From CAYNGH01 sp964396845 (GTDB taxonomy: Bacteria > Vulcanimicrobiota > JAJTBE01 > CAYNGH01): a DNA stretch of 25,282 nt. The first letter of the stretch is position 1; every line of letters begins with the position of its first letter. The translations under genes and the position numbers were made by a program. The stretch lies in NCBI GenBank assembly GCA_964396845.1, contig CAYNGH010000032.1, positions 1-25,282 of the forward strand, read 5' to 3'. This document shows, piece by piece, positions 1-8,176 of this stretch. Under the pieces are notes generated by a model, which had not been told where the DNA came from, made no database searches, and was given only the letters and a program-made list of their open reading frames with translations.

Positions 1-193
1 TGAAGGCATACCGGGGAAAAAGCCTGTTGCGCCGGAGGAATACCGCGGCCTTTTCGTGGGGCGGTTTCTCTTTCTGGCGATAGGGAGGCATCTCCACAAT
101 CGCCGCCTCGCCGTTGCTGTGAAGCACCCAGCAGGCGGTCATGTAATCGCCGTAACGTTTCAGTATGGTGATGCCCTCAGCAACTTCCTTCAT
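1..193 (-). CDS. N-terminal part of a metallo-hydrolase-like protein (runs off the window)
   Basis: The first 64 codons of a gene that continues past the left edge. The ATG at 193 is preceded by a purine-rich ribosome site (AGGGGTG, 6 nt upstream). The visible peptide begins MKEVAEGITILKRYGDYMTA and then has a hydrophobic strand, a turn with SNGEAA, another strand and a PP(Y) turn. That strand pattern resembles the start of metallo-beta-lactamase-fold hydrolases, but the diagnostic HxHxDH motif would lie outside the window, so the family call is only an inference. It lies 130 nt downstream of comF on the same strand and may be in the same transcript. The 130-nt gap shows no clear terminator. 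Confidence 0.4.
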   Translation of the reverse strand, partial: MKEVAEGITILKRYGDYMTACWVLHSNGEAAIVEMPPYRQKEKPPHEKAAVFLRRNRLFPRYAF

Positions 194-323
194 TTTATCA
201 CCCCTGCAAAAATTATGTCCGGGTCAGAGATTACTTTTTTTTCTGAATTTCTCCTGCCTGTTCTTGAGATGACCGGCTGTCTTTTCCTGGTGGCCCATGG
301 ATTCAGGCCCTTCCTGGCCGGTT

Positions 324-1058
324 TCAGGGCTGATCCGGTTCCTCCCGGGACATATACCCAGGAGGAGTTCTGGCCAGGGTCAGCACCCTCACCGACAAAA
401 CCCCCTGGTCAAGGAGAATTCGGGAACAGTGATAAGCAGTGGCCCCGCTGGTGAAAATGTCATCGATGAGTATGACTCTCTTCCCTTTTATGGAATCACC
501 CTGGGCCGGGGCAAAGGCTTTCCGGGCATTTTCCCATCTTCCCCGGCTGTCAAGACGATGCTGGGGAATAAAGTGCCGTAGCGTCAGGGCTTCCCGGTAT
601 TCCAAGCCTGTTGCCTTCTGGATATGGTGACAGGCAAAGCGGGGGAAGCCGGGGTTGTTACTCCCGGATCTTGAAGGCACCGGTATCAGCAGGTTTCCAG
701 GGAAAAGCTCCCGTTGACACTGGATATAATCCAGCAGGTACTCCGACAGAACAGGGGCCAACTGCAGTTTTCCGTGAAATTTCATTCCTGTGATGGCCTG
801 CCGGAGCTGACCTGAATATGAGAAGACTGATCGGGCCAGCAGGTATGGGGGGGGATGTTCAAGACAGTTTTCGCAGGAATCTCCGGGGACTTCAACAGAC
901 CCCCCACAGCAGGAGCAGAGGGGATCCTCCAGATATTCAAATGCCCCTCGGCATCGGGGGCAGATGGTTTCATGGGATTTCTCCCGACAGACCAGGCATG
1001 CGGGAGGAAATATCAAGTCCAGAAGTTCTCCGGCCACGCCGGATATAAAGCAGTTCAT
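324..1058 (-). CDS. comF: ComF family phosphoribosyltransferase-like protein
   Basis: A 244-residue protein with the ComF layout. The N-terminal zinc-binding part has Cys pairs at 21/24, 33/36, 48/50/51 and 62/65. The C-terminal phosphoribosyltransferase domain ends in the PRPP-binding loop VILIDDIFTSGAT (about 195-207). ComF proteins take part in DNA uptake or in handling of ssDNA in naturally competent bacteria, but many carriers are not known to be competent, so the role here is open. The usual PVPL-R-x-R-GFNQ segment is altered to PVPSRSGSNNPGFPR. The ATG at 1058 has a weak GGA ribosome site and begins 17 nt after the stop of the sugar transferase, which implies one operon. Length is normal for the family. 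Confidence 0.85.
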   Translation of the reverse strand: MNCFISGVAGELLDLIFPPACLVCREKSHETICPRCRGAFEYLEDPLCSCCGGSVEVPGDSCENCLEHPPPYLLARSVFSYSGQLRQAITGMKFHGKLQLAPVLSEYLLDYIQCQRELFPGNLLIPVPSRSGSNNPGFPRFACHHIQKATGLEYREALTLRHFIPQHRLDSRGRWENARKAFAPAQGDSIKGKRVILIDDIFTSGATAYHCSRILLDQGVLSVRVLTLARTPPGYMSREEPDQP

Positions 1059-1075
1059 ATGTTATTCCATTTGGT

Positions 1076-1811
1076 TTAAATCTTTCTTCCCTTGGCTTGC
1101 CATTTGCCCCGGAAGGTGACCAGGAAGGATACCAGTATCAGCCTGATGTCCAGCAGGAAAGAATACTTGAGCACATAGAGCATGTCGTATCTAAGTTTGT
1201 CCCGGGGCGAGGTGTTGTATCGTCCGTAAACCTGGGCAAGACCGGTGAGGCCCGGCCTGATGATATGGCGTTTATGAAAATCAGGCACTTGATCCAGGAT
1301 CNNNNNNNNNNAAAGGTCTTTCAGGCCGGGGGCCCACAAAACTCATGTCCCCCCGCAGGATGTTGTAGAGCTGAGGCATTTCATCCAGAGCAGTCTTTCG
1401 CAGGAACCACCCCACCGGCGTAATCCTGGGATCGTTGTCGGTGGCCAGCACCGGCCCGGTGAGTTTTTCCGCATTGTTGACCATGGAACGAAATTTCCAT
1501 TGTTTGAAGATTTTTCCGTCCCTGCCGAATCTCTCCTGGCTGTAAAAAACCGGCCCTTCCGAGGTGAGTTTGATTGCAGTGATGATGGTCAGCCAGATGG
1601 GAGCCGAAAGAATAATGCCCACCAGAGCCAGGGTAAAATCGATGATTCTTTTTATGGGGTCATAAATTCTCTGGCCCTGGGTCTTTGTAATACTTCTGGT
1701 TTTAACTCTTCTGGGTGTCTTTATCCTTGCCTTTTCGGTTCTGGGATTCCCCAGGGTGTCCAGAACCTTCAGGGGAGAAGCCTGTTCCCTTGCTATGGTA
1801 GCTTCTTTCAT
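1076..1811 (-). CDS. Bacterial sugar transferase (undecaprenyl-phosphate sugar phosphotransferase), interrupted by an assembly gap
   Basis: A single-domain monotopic phosphoglycosyl transferase that would move a sugar-1-phosphate from a nucleotide sugar to a polyprenyl phosphate, the first step of exopolysaccharide or O-antigen-type glycan assembly. An N-terminal basic tail of about 50 residues is followed by a membrane re-entrant helix (about 54-82, ILSAPIW). Then come the substrate segment ending KFRSM, the catalytic Asp-Glu dyad in ALDEMPQL (D143, E144), GDMSFVGPRPERP and, after the gap, RHIIRPGLTGLAQVYGRYN. Ten N at 1302-1311 put the two halves in different frames. Family alignment suggests about 12 missing bases, so this is probably an intact gene. 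The ATG at 1811 has an AGGTGG ribosome site and a good promoter upstream. It is first in a run with comF. Confidence 0.88.
1302..1311. other. Assembly gap (ten N)
   Basis: Ten consecutive N inside the sugar transferase. The coding frames on either side differ by one base if the gap is taken as exactly ten. Family spacing between the ERP motif and the following VP fits about five residues, that is 15 bases in total with roughly 12 unknown. The number of N is therefore probably a placeholder. Confidence 0.97.
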
Positions 1812-1849
1812 AGGTTACCACCTGTTTATTGTTCTTTATTGGCCATAAT

Positions 1850-1878
1850 ATATTATCATAAGAAACTCAACTTTGCAA
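1850..1878 (-). promoter_or_regulatory. Sigma70-type promoter for the sugar transferase-comF operon
   Basis: On the minus strand TTGCAA (1878-1873) is separated by exactly 17 nt from TAATAT (1855-1850). The predicted start lies near 1843, about 30 nt before the ATG at 1811. Spacing is ideal, and there are four matches to consensus in each hexamer. Confidence 0.5.
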
Positions 1879-1919
1879 ACCACTAATGGATATTGCATAC
1901 ATGGCCTGGTTTCCATTAC

Positions 1920-1947
1920 TTGATTGACACTTTTTTGACAATATACT
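1920..1947 (+). promoter_or_regulatory. Possible promoter for the phosphohexomutase-gyrase run
   Basis: TTGATT at 1920-1925 and TATACT at 1942-1947 are separated by 16 nt. The -10 matches consensus at five of six positions, the -35 at four. This would leave a leader of nearly 200 nt before the ATG at 2149. Sequence match only. Confidence 0.3.
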
Positions 1948-2148
1948 TCCGTGTAAAGTTACAGAATTTTATTCCGTTGACCGGTGAATTGTCCTTCATG
2001 TGTTATTGCCGGTATGGAGAAATCCTTAAAACAATAGCCTTTCGCGCTGGTTTTAGGAGGATTTGAGTGCCCCCTTGGCCAATATGAGTTTCAAACGGAA
2101 AAACAACCGGAATATTTGGTATTTTCTTGTGAGGGGGTTCATTATAAA

Positions 2149-3588
2149 ATGAGCAAAATAAAATTTGGAACCGATGGCTGGAGAGCCATCATGTGTGAGG
2201 ATTTTATATTTTCCAATGTTGAAATAGTTGTCCAGGGTGTATGTGATTTTTTGAAGGAAGAAGGAATTGCCAGCCAGGGCCTGATAATCGGCTATGATAC
2301 AAGGTTCTTTTCCGACAGGTTCGCAGCCAGGGCAGCCCAGGTTTGCAGCGGTAACGATGTGAAGGTGTTTGTTTCCCGGAAGGACTGTCCAACCCCGGTG
2401 ACTGCCTATTCCATCCTCAAAAAACAGACTGCGGGAGCCTTGATGTTCACCGCCAGCCATAATCCTCCCGAGTATAACGGCATCAAGTATATACCTGCCA
2501 ATGCTGCGCCGGCCCTGCCCCAGGTCACGGATCGTATTGAAGCCATGGTGGGGGCAGTCATACAGAGTGGCACCGTGAAGAAAATGGATCTGGAAAAGGC
2601 AAAAAAAGAAGGCCTCTACAACATCTTTGATCCAGCCGACGATTATATCAAGGCCTTGAAGAAAATAATCGATCTTACCGCCATATCAAAGGGGAAGCTG
2701 AAGGTGGTCTATGATGCCCTTTACGCCACCGGACGCAATTATGTCCCCCTGTTGCTGGAGTTTATCACCGAGTTTTCCATTATCCACGGCGAGCCGGATC
2801 CATACTTCGGCGGGATGATGCCGGAGCCAAAACCGGGAATCCTCGACGGCCTCCGGGATGAGGTTCTCCGTACCGGCGCTCATATGGGACTTGCCAATGA
2901 CGGCGACGCGGATCGCTTTGGAATTATCGATTCCGACGGATCCTTCATCAACCCTAATCAGGTTATAACCCTGCTTTATCTGCATCTTCTCAAGAACCGG
3001 GGGATTCGGGGCGATGTGGCCCGCACTGTGGCAACAACTCACCTGCTGGATCGCATAGCTGCCGACTACGGATGCAGTGTGGTTGAAACTCCGGTAGGGT
3101 TCAAATATATCGGCAACGAGCTGTTGCGGGACGGTGTGATAATCGGCGGAGAGGAGAGTGGCGGGCTTTCCATCGAGGGACACATCCCTGAAAAAGACGG
3201 CATTCTGGCCCTGGCCCTGATGGCGGAAATCCGCGCTGTTGAGGGGAAGCCCTTCACGGTACTTCTGGAAGATATTTACCGCAAATACGGGGCTTTTTAT
3301 TCCAAGCGGGTTGACATTCACTGCTCTGAAGCCCACAAGCAGAAGTTTTTCCGGGAGATTACTGACAACCTTCCCGAGATGATTGCGGGAATGAAGGTTG
3401 ACCGTCATTCAGATATGGACGGGTTCAAGTTTTATCTGGAGGACGGCTCCTGGGTCCTCTTCCGGCCTTCGGGCACCGAACCCCTGGTTCGCATATATAT
3501 GGAGGCCCACAGCAAGGATAGGCTTTCTGATTTGGCCGAGGATGCCACCAGGGTGTTTCAGATGGATCAGGTGGCAGTTGAGGGCTGA
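2149..3588 (+). CDS. Phosphoglucomutase/phosphomannomutase family protein
   Basis: An alpha-D-phosphohexomutase of 479 residues that would interconvert hexose 1- and 6-phosphates, supplying nucleotide-sugar synthesis. All four family signatures are present. The phosphoserine loop is TASHNPPEYNGIKY (catalytic S103), the Mg-binding loop is DGDADR (D251, D253, D255), the sugar-specificity loop is GGEESGG, and the phosphate loop is RPSGTEPLVRIY near the C-terminus. The N-terminus KIKFGTDGWRAIM resembles archaeal/Clostridia-type mutases of this family. I chose the ATG at 2149 because GAGGGGG lies 11 nt upstream and the family usually begins just before FGTDGWR; an upstream in-frame TTG at 2116 lacks support. 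Substrate (glucose, mannose or glucosamine) cannot be told. The nearby divergent sugar transferase suggests a link to surface glycan synthesis. Confidence 0.9.
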   Translation: MSKIKFGTDGWRAIMCEDFIFSNVEIVVQGVCDFLKEEGIASQGLIIGYDTRFFSDRFAARAAQVCSGNDVKVFVSRKDCPTPVTAYSILKKQTAGALMFTASHNPPEYNGIKYIPANAAPALPQVTDRIEAMVGAVIQSGTVKKMDLEKAKKEGLYNIFDPADDYIKALKKIIDLTAISKGKLKVVYDALYATGRNYVPLLLEFITEFSIIHGEPDPYFGGMMPEPKPGILDGLRDEVLRTGAHMGLANDGDADRFGIIDSDGSFINPNQVITLLYLHLLKNRGIRGDVARTVATTHLLDRIAADYGCSVVETPVGFKYIGNELLRDGVIIGGEESGGLSIEGHIPEKDGILALALMAEIRAVEGKPFTVLLEDIYRKYGAFYSKRVDIHCSEAHKQKFFREITDNLPEMIAGMKVDRHSDMDGFKFYLEDGSWVLFRPSGTEPLVRIYMEAHSKDRLSDLAEDATRVFQMDQVAVEG

Positions 3589-3672
3589 GGGGTTTAATCT
3601 GCCCGGTCAAAAGGGGGTTGCCTTCCACCGGACAGGCGGCCTCCATTAGTAATGTGAAAAGAAAGTAACGAT

Positions 3673-5661
3673 ATGGATATTGATATGAATCAGATCAACA
3701 CAATTGAAAAAGCAACGGAAAACATAACAGAAAACATAACAGAACAGGTCATGGAGCATCGTCCTGATCATTACACTGCCGAGGATATTCAAATTCTGGA
3801 GGGTCTTGAGGCCGTCCGGAAAAGACCTGCCATGTATATCGGATCCACAGGAATGCGGGGTCTGCATCATCTGGTTTTCGAGGTGGTGGACAACGCTATT
3901 GATGAGGTGTTGGCAGGGGCCTGTGATCGCATAAAAGTTAATATACATCCCGACAACTCCATCACTGTGATTGACAATGGCCGGGGTATCCCGGTGGACC
4001 CGGTGCCCGGCACCGAGGTTTCTGCAGTGGAAACGGTTATGACAGTACTGCATGCCGGGGGCAAGTTTGGAAACGCCGGCTATAAAGTTTCCGGCGGTCT
4101 TCATGGAGTCGGGGTGTCGGTGGTCAACGCTCTTTCCAAGTGGCTCGAAGTTACTGTCAAAATCAACGGCAAGATGCACCGGCAGAAATATTCCCGGGGC
4201 CAGGTTCGAACCAAGTTCAAAGTGGTGGGAGAAACCGATCAGACAGGCACTACCATTTCTTTTTTGCCGGACCCGGAAGTGTTCAAGGAAACCATCGAGT
4301 TTCACTTTGATCATCTTGCCAACCGTCTGCGGGAGCTGGCGTTTCTGAACAAGGGAGTGACCATTGAGCTTACCGACGAACGCCCCGACGGCAAGAGTGT
4401 GGTTTTTCAGTATGACGGGGGCATCGTTTCTTTTATCGAACATCTTAACACCAACAAGGATACGGTGAACTCCAAACCCATATATGTGTGTAAATCCGCT
4501 GAAACCTGCGAGATGGAAGCTGCCATTCAATACAACACCACTTATGACGAAAAAATATTTGCCTTTGCCAACAATATCAACACCTACGAAGGGGGATTCC
4601 ACCTGACGGGCTTTCGGGCAGCCCTCACCAAGGCCATCAACAAGTATGCCAGAGCCAAGGGATTCTTGAAGGAGGGCGACTCCAACTTTGGCGGTGATGA
4701 TGTCCGGGAAGGGTTGACCGCGGTCATATCGGTGAAGCTTCAAGAACCGCAGTTTGAGGGCCAGACTAAAACCAAGCTGGGCAATGTGGAGATGCGTACC
4801 TTTGTGGAACAGGCGGTGGAATCATCCCTGGAGATTTATTTTGAAGAACACCAGAGCGAGATAAACGCCATCGTTGACAAGGCAAAAAACGCAGCCAAAG
4901 CCAGGGACGCCGCCCGCCGTGCCCGGGAGCTGGTTCGTCGCAAGGGTGCCATGGATGTGGCCTCCCTGCCGGGAAAGCTGGCGGACTGCTCCAACCGGGA
5001 GCCTTCCCGGTGTGAGCTTTATCTTGTGGAGGGCCAGTCAGCAGGAGGATCTGCCAAACAGGGAAGGGATCGGCATTTCCAGGCGATTCTTCCTCTGCGG
5101 GGCAAGATTATCAATGTGGAAAAAGCCCGGATCGACAAGATTCTTTCCAACGAAGAGATCCGCACCCTCATTACCGCCCTGGGAACCGGCATCGACGATG
5201 ATTTTGATATTACCAAACTGCGGTATCACAAGATTATCATCATGACCGATGCCGATGTTGACGGCGCTCATATCAGGACTCTGCTTCTCACCTTCTTCTA
5301 CCGTTATTTCCAGAAACTGCTGGAAGAAGGCTATATTTACATCGCCAATCCTCCCCTCTACCAGATAAAAAAAGGCAAGAAAATTCACTATGCCTATTCC
5401 GACAAGGAAAGAAATCAGCGGGTGGAAGAGCTGGGAGGGGACGGAGTTGCCATACAGCGTTACAAGGGTCTTGGCGAGATGGACGCAGAACAGCTGTGGG
5501 AAACCACCATGAACCCGGAGATTCGCATCCTCAAGCAGGTTGCCCTGGAGGACGCGGTGGTGGCCGACGAGATATTTACAACTCTTATGGGGGACAAGGT
5601 GGAGCCCCGGCGGGATTTCATCGTGTCCTATGCCCGGGATGTAAAGAACCTGGACATATAG
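3673..5661 (+). CDS. gyrB: DNA gyrase subunit B
   Basis: The ATPase subunit of gyrase, which with GyrA introduces negative supercoils into DNA. The protein has 662 residues, the size of GyrB lacking the proteobacterial insert. The GHKL ATPase domain has FEVVDNAIDE (E70, N74), VIDNGRGIP (D101) and GGLHGVG (141-147), and the QTK loop is Q364-K366. The TOPRIM domain has LVEGQSAGGSAK (E453) and MTDADVDGAHI (D526, D528, D530). The C-terminal tail has QRYKGLGEM and RRDFI. The first ~27 residues are an unusual polar extension containing a short tandem repeat (TENITENITEQ). The ribosome site is weak (GAAAAGAAAG), so the exact start is less sure than the gene. It lies 84 nt after the mutase and 76 nt before gyrA. 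Confidence 0.96.
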   Translation: MDIDMNQINTIEKATENITENITEQVMEHRPDHYTAEDIQILEGLEAVRKRPAMYIGSTGMRGLHHLVFEVVDNAIDEVLAGACDRIKVNIHPDNSITVIDNGRGIPVDPVPGTEVSAVETVMTVLHAGGKFGNAGYKVSGGLHGVGVSVVNALSKWLEVTVKINGKMHRQKYSRGQVRTKFKVVGETDQTGTTISFLPDPEVFKETIEFHFDHLANRLRELAFLNKGVTIELTDERPDGKSVVFQYDGGIVSFIEHLNTNKDTVNSKPIYVCKSAETCEMEAAIQYNTTYDEKIFAFANNINTYEGGFHLTGFRAALTKAINKYARAKGFLKEGDSNFGGDDVREGLTAVISVKLQEPQFEGQTKTKLGNVEMRTFVEQAVESSLEIYFEEHQSEINAIVDKAKNAAKARDAARRARELVRRKGAMDVASLPGKLADCSNREPSRCELYLVEGQSAGGSAKQGRDRHFQAILPLRGKIINVEKARIDKILSNEEIRTLITALGTGIDDDFDITKLRYHKIIIMTDADVDGAHIRTLLLTFFYRYFQKLLEEGYIYIANPPLYQIKKGKKIHYAYSDKERNQRVEELGGDGVAIQRYKGLGEMDAEQLWETTMNPEIRILKQVALEDAVVADEIFTTLMGDKVEPRRDFIVSYARDVKNLDI

Positions 5662-5669
5662 ACTCATCT

Positions 5670-5703
5670 GGCTGTCCTGGATTTTTCCCGGAGGGCCTTT
5701 TTT
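5670..5703 (+). terminator. Hairpin with T-run between gyrB and gyrA (terminator or attenuator)
   Basis: GGCTGTCCTGG (5670-5680) can pair imperfectly with CCGGAGGGCC (5688-5697) across a T-rich loop, followed immediately by six T (5698-5703). There is one G/G mismatch and one bulge. It has the shape of an intrinsic terminator inside a presumed gyrB-gyrA unit, so it may adjust the GyrA:GyrB ratio or may be leaky. Confidence 0.4.
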
Positions 5704-5737
5704 ATAAACCAACAATCTTACATACTGGAGAATAATA

Positions 5738-8176
5738 ATGTCAACGGGAGATCAGATATTAATAGCACCAATTGAAGACGAAATGAAGGACTCCTACATC
5801 GATTACGCCATGAGCGTCATCGTGTCCCGGGCCCTTCCAGATGTGGCCGACGGCCTGAAACCAGTCCACCGGCGGATTCTTTATTCCATGCACCGCCAGG
5901 GGCTGACTCCGGGAAAAGCCTTTAAAAAATCCGCATCCACCGTGGGCGAGGTCCTGGGTAAATACCATCCCCACGGAGATCAGTCAGTTTATGACGCCAT
6001 GGTGAGGATGGCTCAGGATTTTAACATGCGGGAAATGTTAGTGGACGGCCACGGCAACTTCGGTTCTGTGGACGGGGATCCCCCGGCGGCCATGCGATAT
6101 ACCGAGGCGAGGCTTTCAAAGATCGCCGTGGAGATGATGGACGAACTGGATCGGGATACCGTCGATTATATGCCTAATTTTGACAACTCCCTTCAGGAGC
6201 CGGTGGTCATGCCGGCCCGATTCCCAAACCTGCTGGTGAACGGTTCTTCTGGAATCGCCGTGGGTATGGCCACCAACATTCCTCCCCACAACCTGGGGGA
6301 GGTTATCGACGCTCTGATTCATCTCATTGAAAACCCCGACGGGGATATTGAAGATTTGATTAAAATAGTCCGGGCGCCGGATTTCCCTACCGGAGCCCAC
6401 ATAATGGGGACCTCGGGAGCCAAGAAAGCCTATCGCACCGGCAAGGGAGCCGTCACAATGCGGGCGGTCACCGAGATAGTGGAGAGAAAGAACCGCCACG
6501 ACATTATCATCACCGAGATTCCATACCAGGTTAACAAGGCCAGGCTTATCGAGCAGATTGCAGAACTGGCCAAAGACAAGAAGGTTCAGGGGATCCGGGA
6601 TATCCGGGACGAGTCGGATCGCCGGGGTATGAGAGTAGTTGTGGAGCTTACATCCAACGCCATGCCCCAGGTAACCCTGAATCAGCTGTTCAAGCATACC
6701 TCCCTTCAGAGCAATTTCAGTGCCAATATGCTGGCTCTGGTGGACGGGGTGCCCCGGGTCTTGAACCTGAAAGAGATGCTTCAGCATTATTTGAACCACC
6801 GGTTTACCGTTGTCCGGCGCAGGTCGGAATTTGACCTGAAAAAAGCAAAGGATCGTGCTCATATTCTGGAGGGGCTGATAATCGCCCTGGACAATATCGA
6901 TCAGGTAATCAAGACCATCCGCTCCAGCCAGGATTCCGCCCAGGCCAGGGAAAGGCTGATGGAACGTTTCCGCCTGTCGGAAAAGCAGGCCCAGGCGATT
7001 CTGGATATGCGCCTCCACCGGTTGACAGGTCTGGAACGGGAAAAGATAGAAGAGGAATATGGTGAGCTTCTGAAGCTCATCGGGTATCTTGAAGATCTTC
7101 TGGCCAGTGAGCGCAAGATTTTTATGGTGGTTCGGGATGAGCTGGCAGACATCAAGACAAAATATGCCACACCCCGGCGGAGCATCATCATGAGGGGAAT
7201 CGACACCTCCTTTGACGAGGAGGATTTAATCCCCGAATCTGATGTTTTTGTGACCATCAGTCATCAGGGGTATATCAAGCGGTTTCCCCTTACCACTTAC
7301 CGCCGTCAGAAACGGGGAGGCAAGGGAGTCGGCTCTTCCAAGCTCAAGGAAGAGGATTTCGTGGAGCATACCTTTGTGACATCCACCCATAATTATCTTC
7401 TTTTCTTCACCAACAAGGCGAAGGTTTACCGGCTGAAGGTCTATGAGATTCCCGAGATGACCCGCCAGTCCCGGGGAACTTTCCTGATGAACCTGCTTCA
7501 GATTGGCCGGGAGGAACGGATAACCGCCATAATCCCCGTGCAGGACTTCAGCGAGGATTCGGGTTACCTGATTATGTGCACCAGCAACGGCTTCATCAAG
7601 AAGACATCCCTGGCAGATTATTCCAATATTTCCCGATCGGGAATCCTGGCCATTTCTCTTGATGATGATGACGACCTGATGAGTGTTCAGCATACCGGCG
7701 GAAACCATGAGATATTCATCGCCACCCGCCAGGGAATGGGGATCCGGTTCAACGAGGACCAGATTCGCACCACGGGCCGTGTTACCAGGGGAGTCCGGGC
7801 TATTAAACTGAAGTCCAATGATAAAGTGGTGACCATGGATTATATCGATCAGGGAACTGAAGTCCTGATACTCACGGAAAATGGCATCGGCAAACGGACG
7901 GCCCTGGAGGAATACCGCCAGCAGGATCGCTATGGACGGGGAGTTATCGCAACCCGGGTCAACAAGAGGACTGGCCCGGTGGTGAAGGCAAAGGTTATAA
8001 TTCCCGGTTCGGAGCTTATTGTGACCACCACCAACGGTTATGTTATCCGGATGACTTCTGATGATATTTCTGTTCAGTCCCGGGCAACCCAGGGAGTTAT
8101 CGTGGTCAGACTGGAGCCTGATGACATCGTCACCAACTTTGCGGTTATCCCGACCGAGGAAGAAAACGGGGACTGA
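5738..8176 (+). CDS. gyrA: DNA gyrase subunit A
   Basis: The DNA-cleaving and DNA-wrapping subunit of gyrase (812 residues). The winged-helix breakage domain contains SRALPDVADGLKPVHRRIL near the N-terminus and AAMRYTEARL, whose Tyr121 forms the covalent link to DNA. The C-terminal domain carries a GyrA box QKRGGKG (524-530) and repeated beta-pinwheel blades, which argues for gyrase rather than topoisomerase IV. In the quinolone-determining region the sequence is HPHGDQSVYDAM. Gln82 stands where Escherichia coli has Ser83, while the Asp87 equivalent (D86) is kept. ATG at 5738 with GGAG 8 nt upstream. The stop codon is followed directly by the GTG start of the PHP gene, so the two are probably translationally coupled. 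Confidence 0.97.
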   Translation: MSTGDQILIAPIEDEMKDSYIDYAMSVIVSRALPDVADGLKPVHRRILYSMHRQGLTPGKAFKKSASTVGEVLGKYHPHGDQSVYDAMVRMAQDFNMREMLVDGHGNFGSVDGDPPAAMRYTEARLSKIAVEMMDELDRDTVDYMPNFDNSLQEPVVMPARFPNLLVNGSSGIAVGMATNIPPHNLGEVIDALIHLIENPDGDIEDLIKIVRAPDFPTGAHIMGTSGAKKAYRTGKGAVTMRAVTEIVERKNRHDIIITEIPYQVNKARLIEQIAELAKDKKVQGIRDIRDESDRRGMRVVVELTSNAMPQVTLNQLFKHTSLQSNFSANMLALVDGVPRVLNLKEMLQHYLNHRFTVVRRRSEFDLKKAKDRAHILEGLIIALDNIDQVIKTIRSSQDSAQARERLMERFRLSEKQAQAILDMRLHRLTGLEREKIEEEYGELLKLIGYLEDLLASERKIFMVVRDELADIKTKYATPRRSIIMRGIDTSFDEEDLIPESDVFVTISHQGYIKRFPLTTYRRQKRGGKGVGSSKLKEEDFVEHTFVTSTHNYLLFFTNKAKVYRLKVYEIPEMTRQSRGTFLMNLLQIGREERITAIIPVQDFSEDSGYLIMCTSNGFIKKTSLADYSNISRSGILAISLDDDDDLMSVQHTGGNHEIFIATRQGMGIRFNEDQIRTTGRVTRGVRAIKLKSNDKVVTMDYIDQGTEVLILTENGIGKRTALEEYRQQDRYGRGVIATRVNKRTGPVVKAKVIIPGSELIVTTTNGYVIRMTSDDISVQSRATQGVIVVRLEPDDIVTNFAVIPTEEENGD

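Larger units (their letters stand above)
1812..2148. other. 337-nt divergent intergenic region
   Basis: The region lies between the divergently read sugar transferase and the phosphohexomutase. It holds the minus-strand promoter at 1850-1878. On the plus strand TTGATT (1920-1925), 16 nt, TATACT (1942-1947) is a possible promoter, and a TTGACA word lies at 1935-1940 without a convincing -10. An AGGAGG at 2055-2060 precedes a short open frame that overlaps the mutase start. No RNA gene or repeat is recognised. Confidence 0.45.

Noticed and set aside
1076..1811. Frameshifted pseudogene of a sugar transferase
   Set aside because: The frame change coincides exactly with the N run, and all catalytic motifs on both sides are intact.
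2116..2148. Upstream TTG start for the phosphohexomutase
   Set aside because: It lacks a ribosome site, while the ATG at 2149 has GAGGGGG upstream and fits the family N-terminus.
3646..4743. A 365-codon open frame on the minus strand
   Set aside because: Fully antisense to gyrB, with no domain; a shadow of a strongly biased coding frame. The same applies to antisense frames at 6116-7018 and 7226-8287 within gyrA.
3673..8176. Topoisomerase IV (ParE/ParC) instead of gyrase
   Set aside because: The A subunit carries a GyrA-box-like QKRGGKG and a full pinwheel domain, and the order B then A is normal for gyrase.
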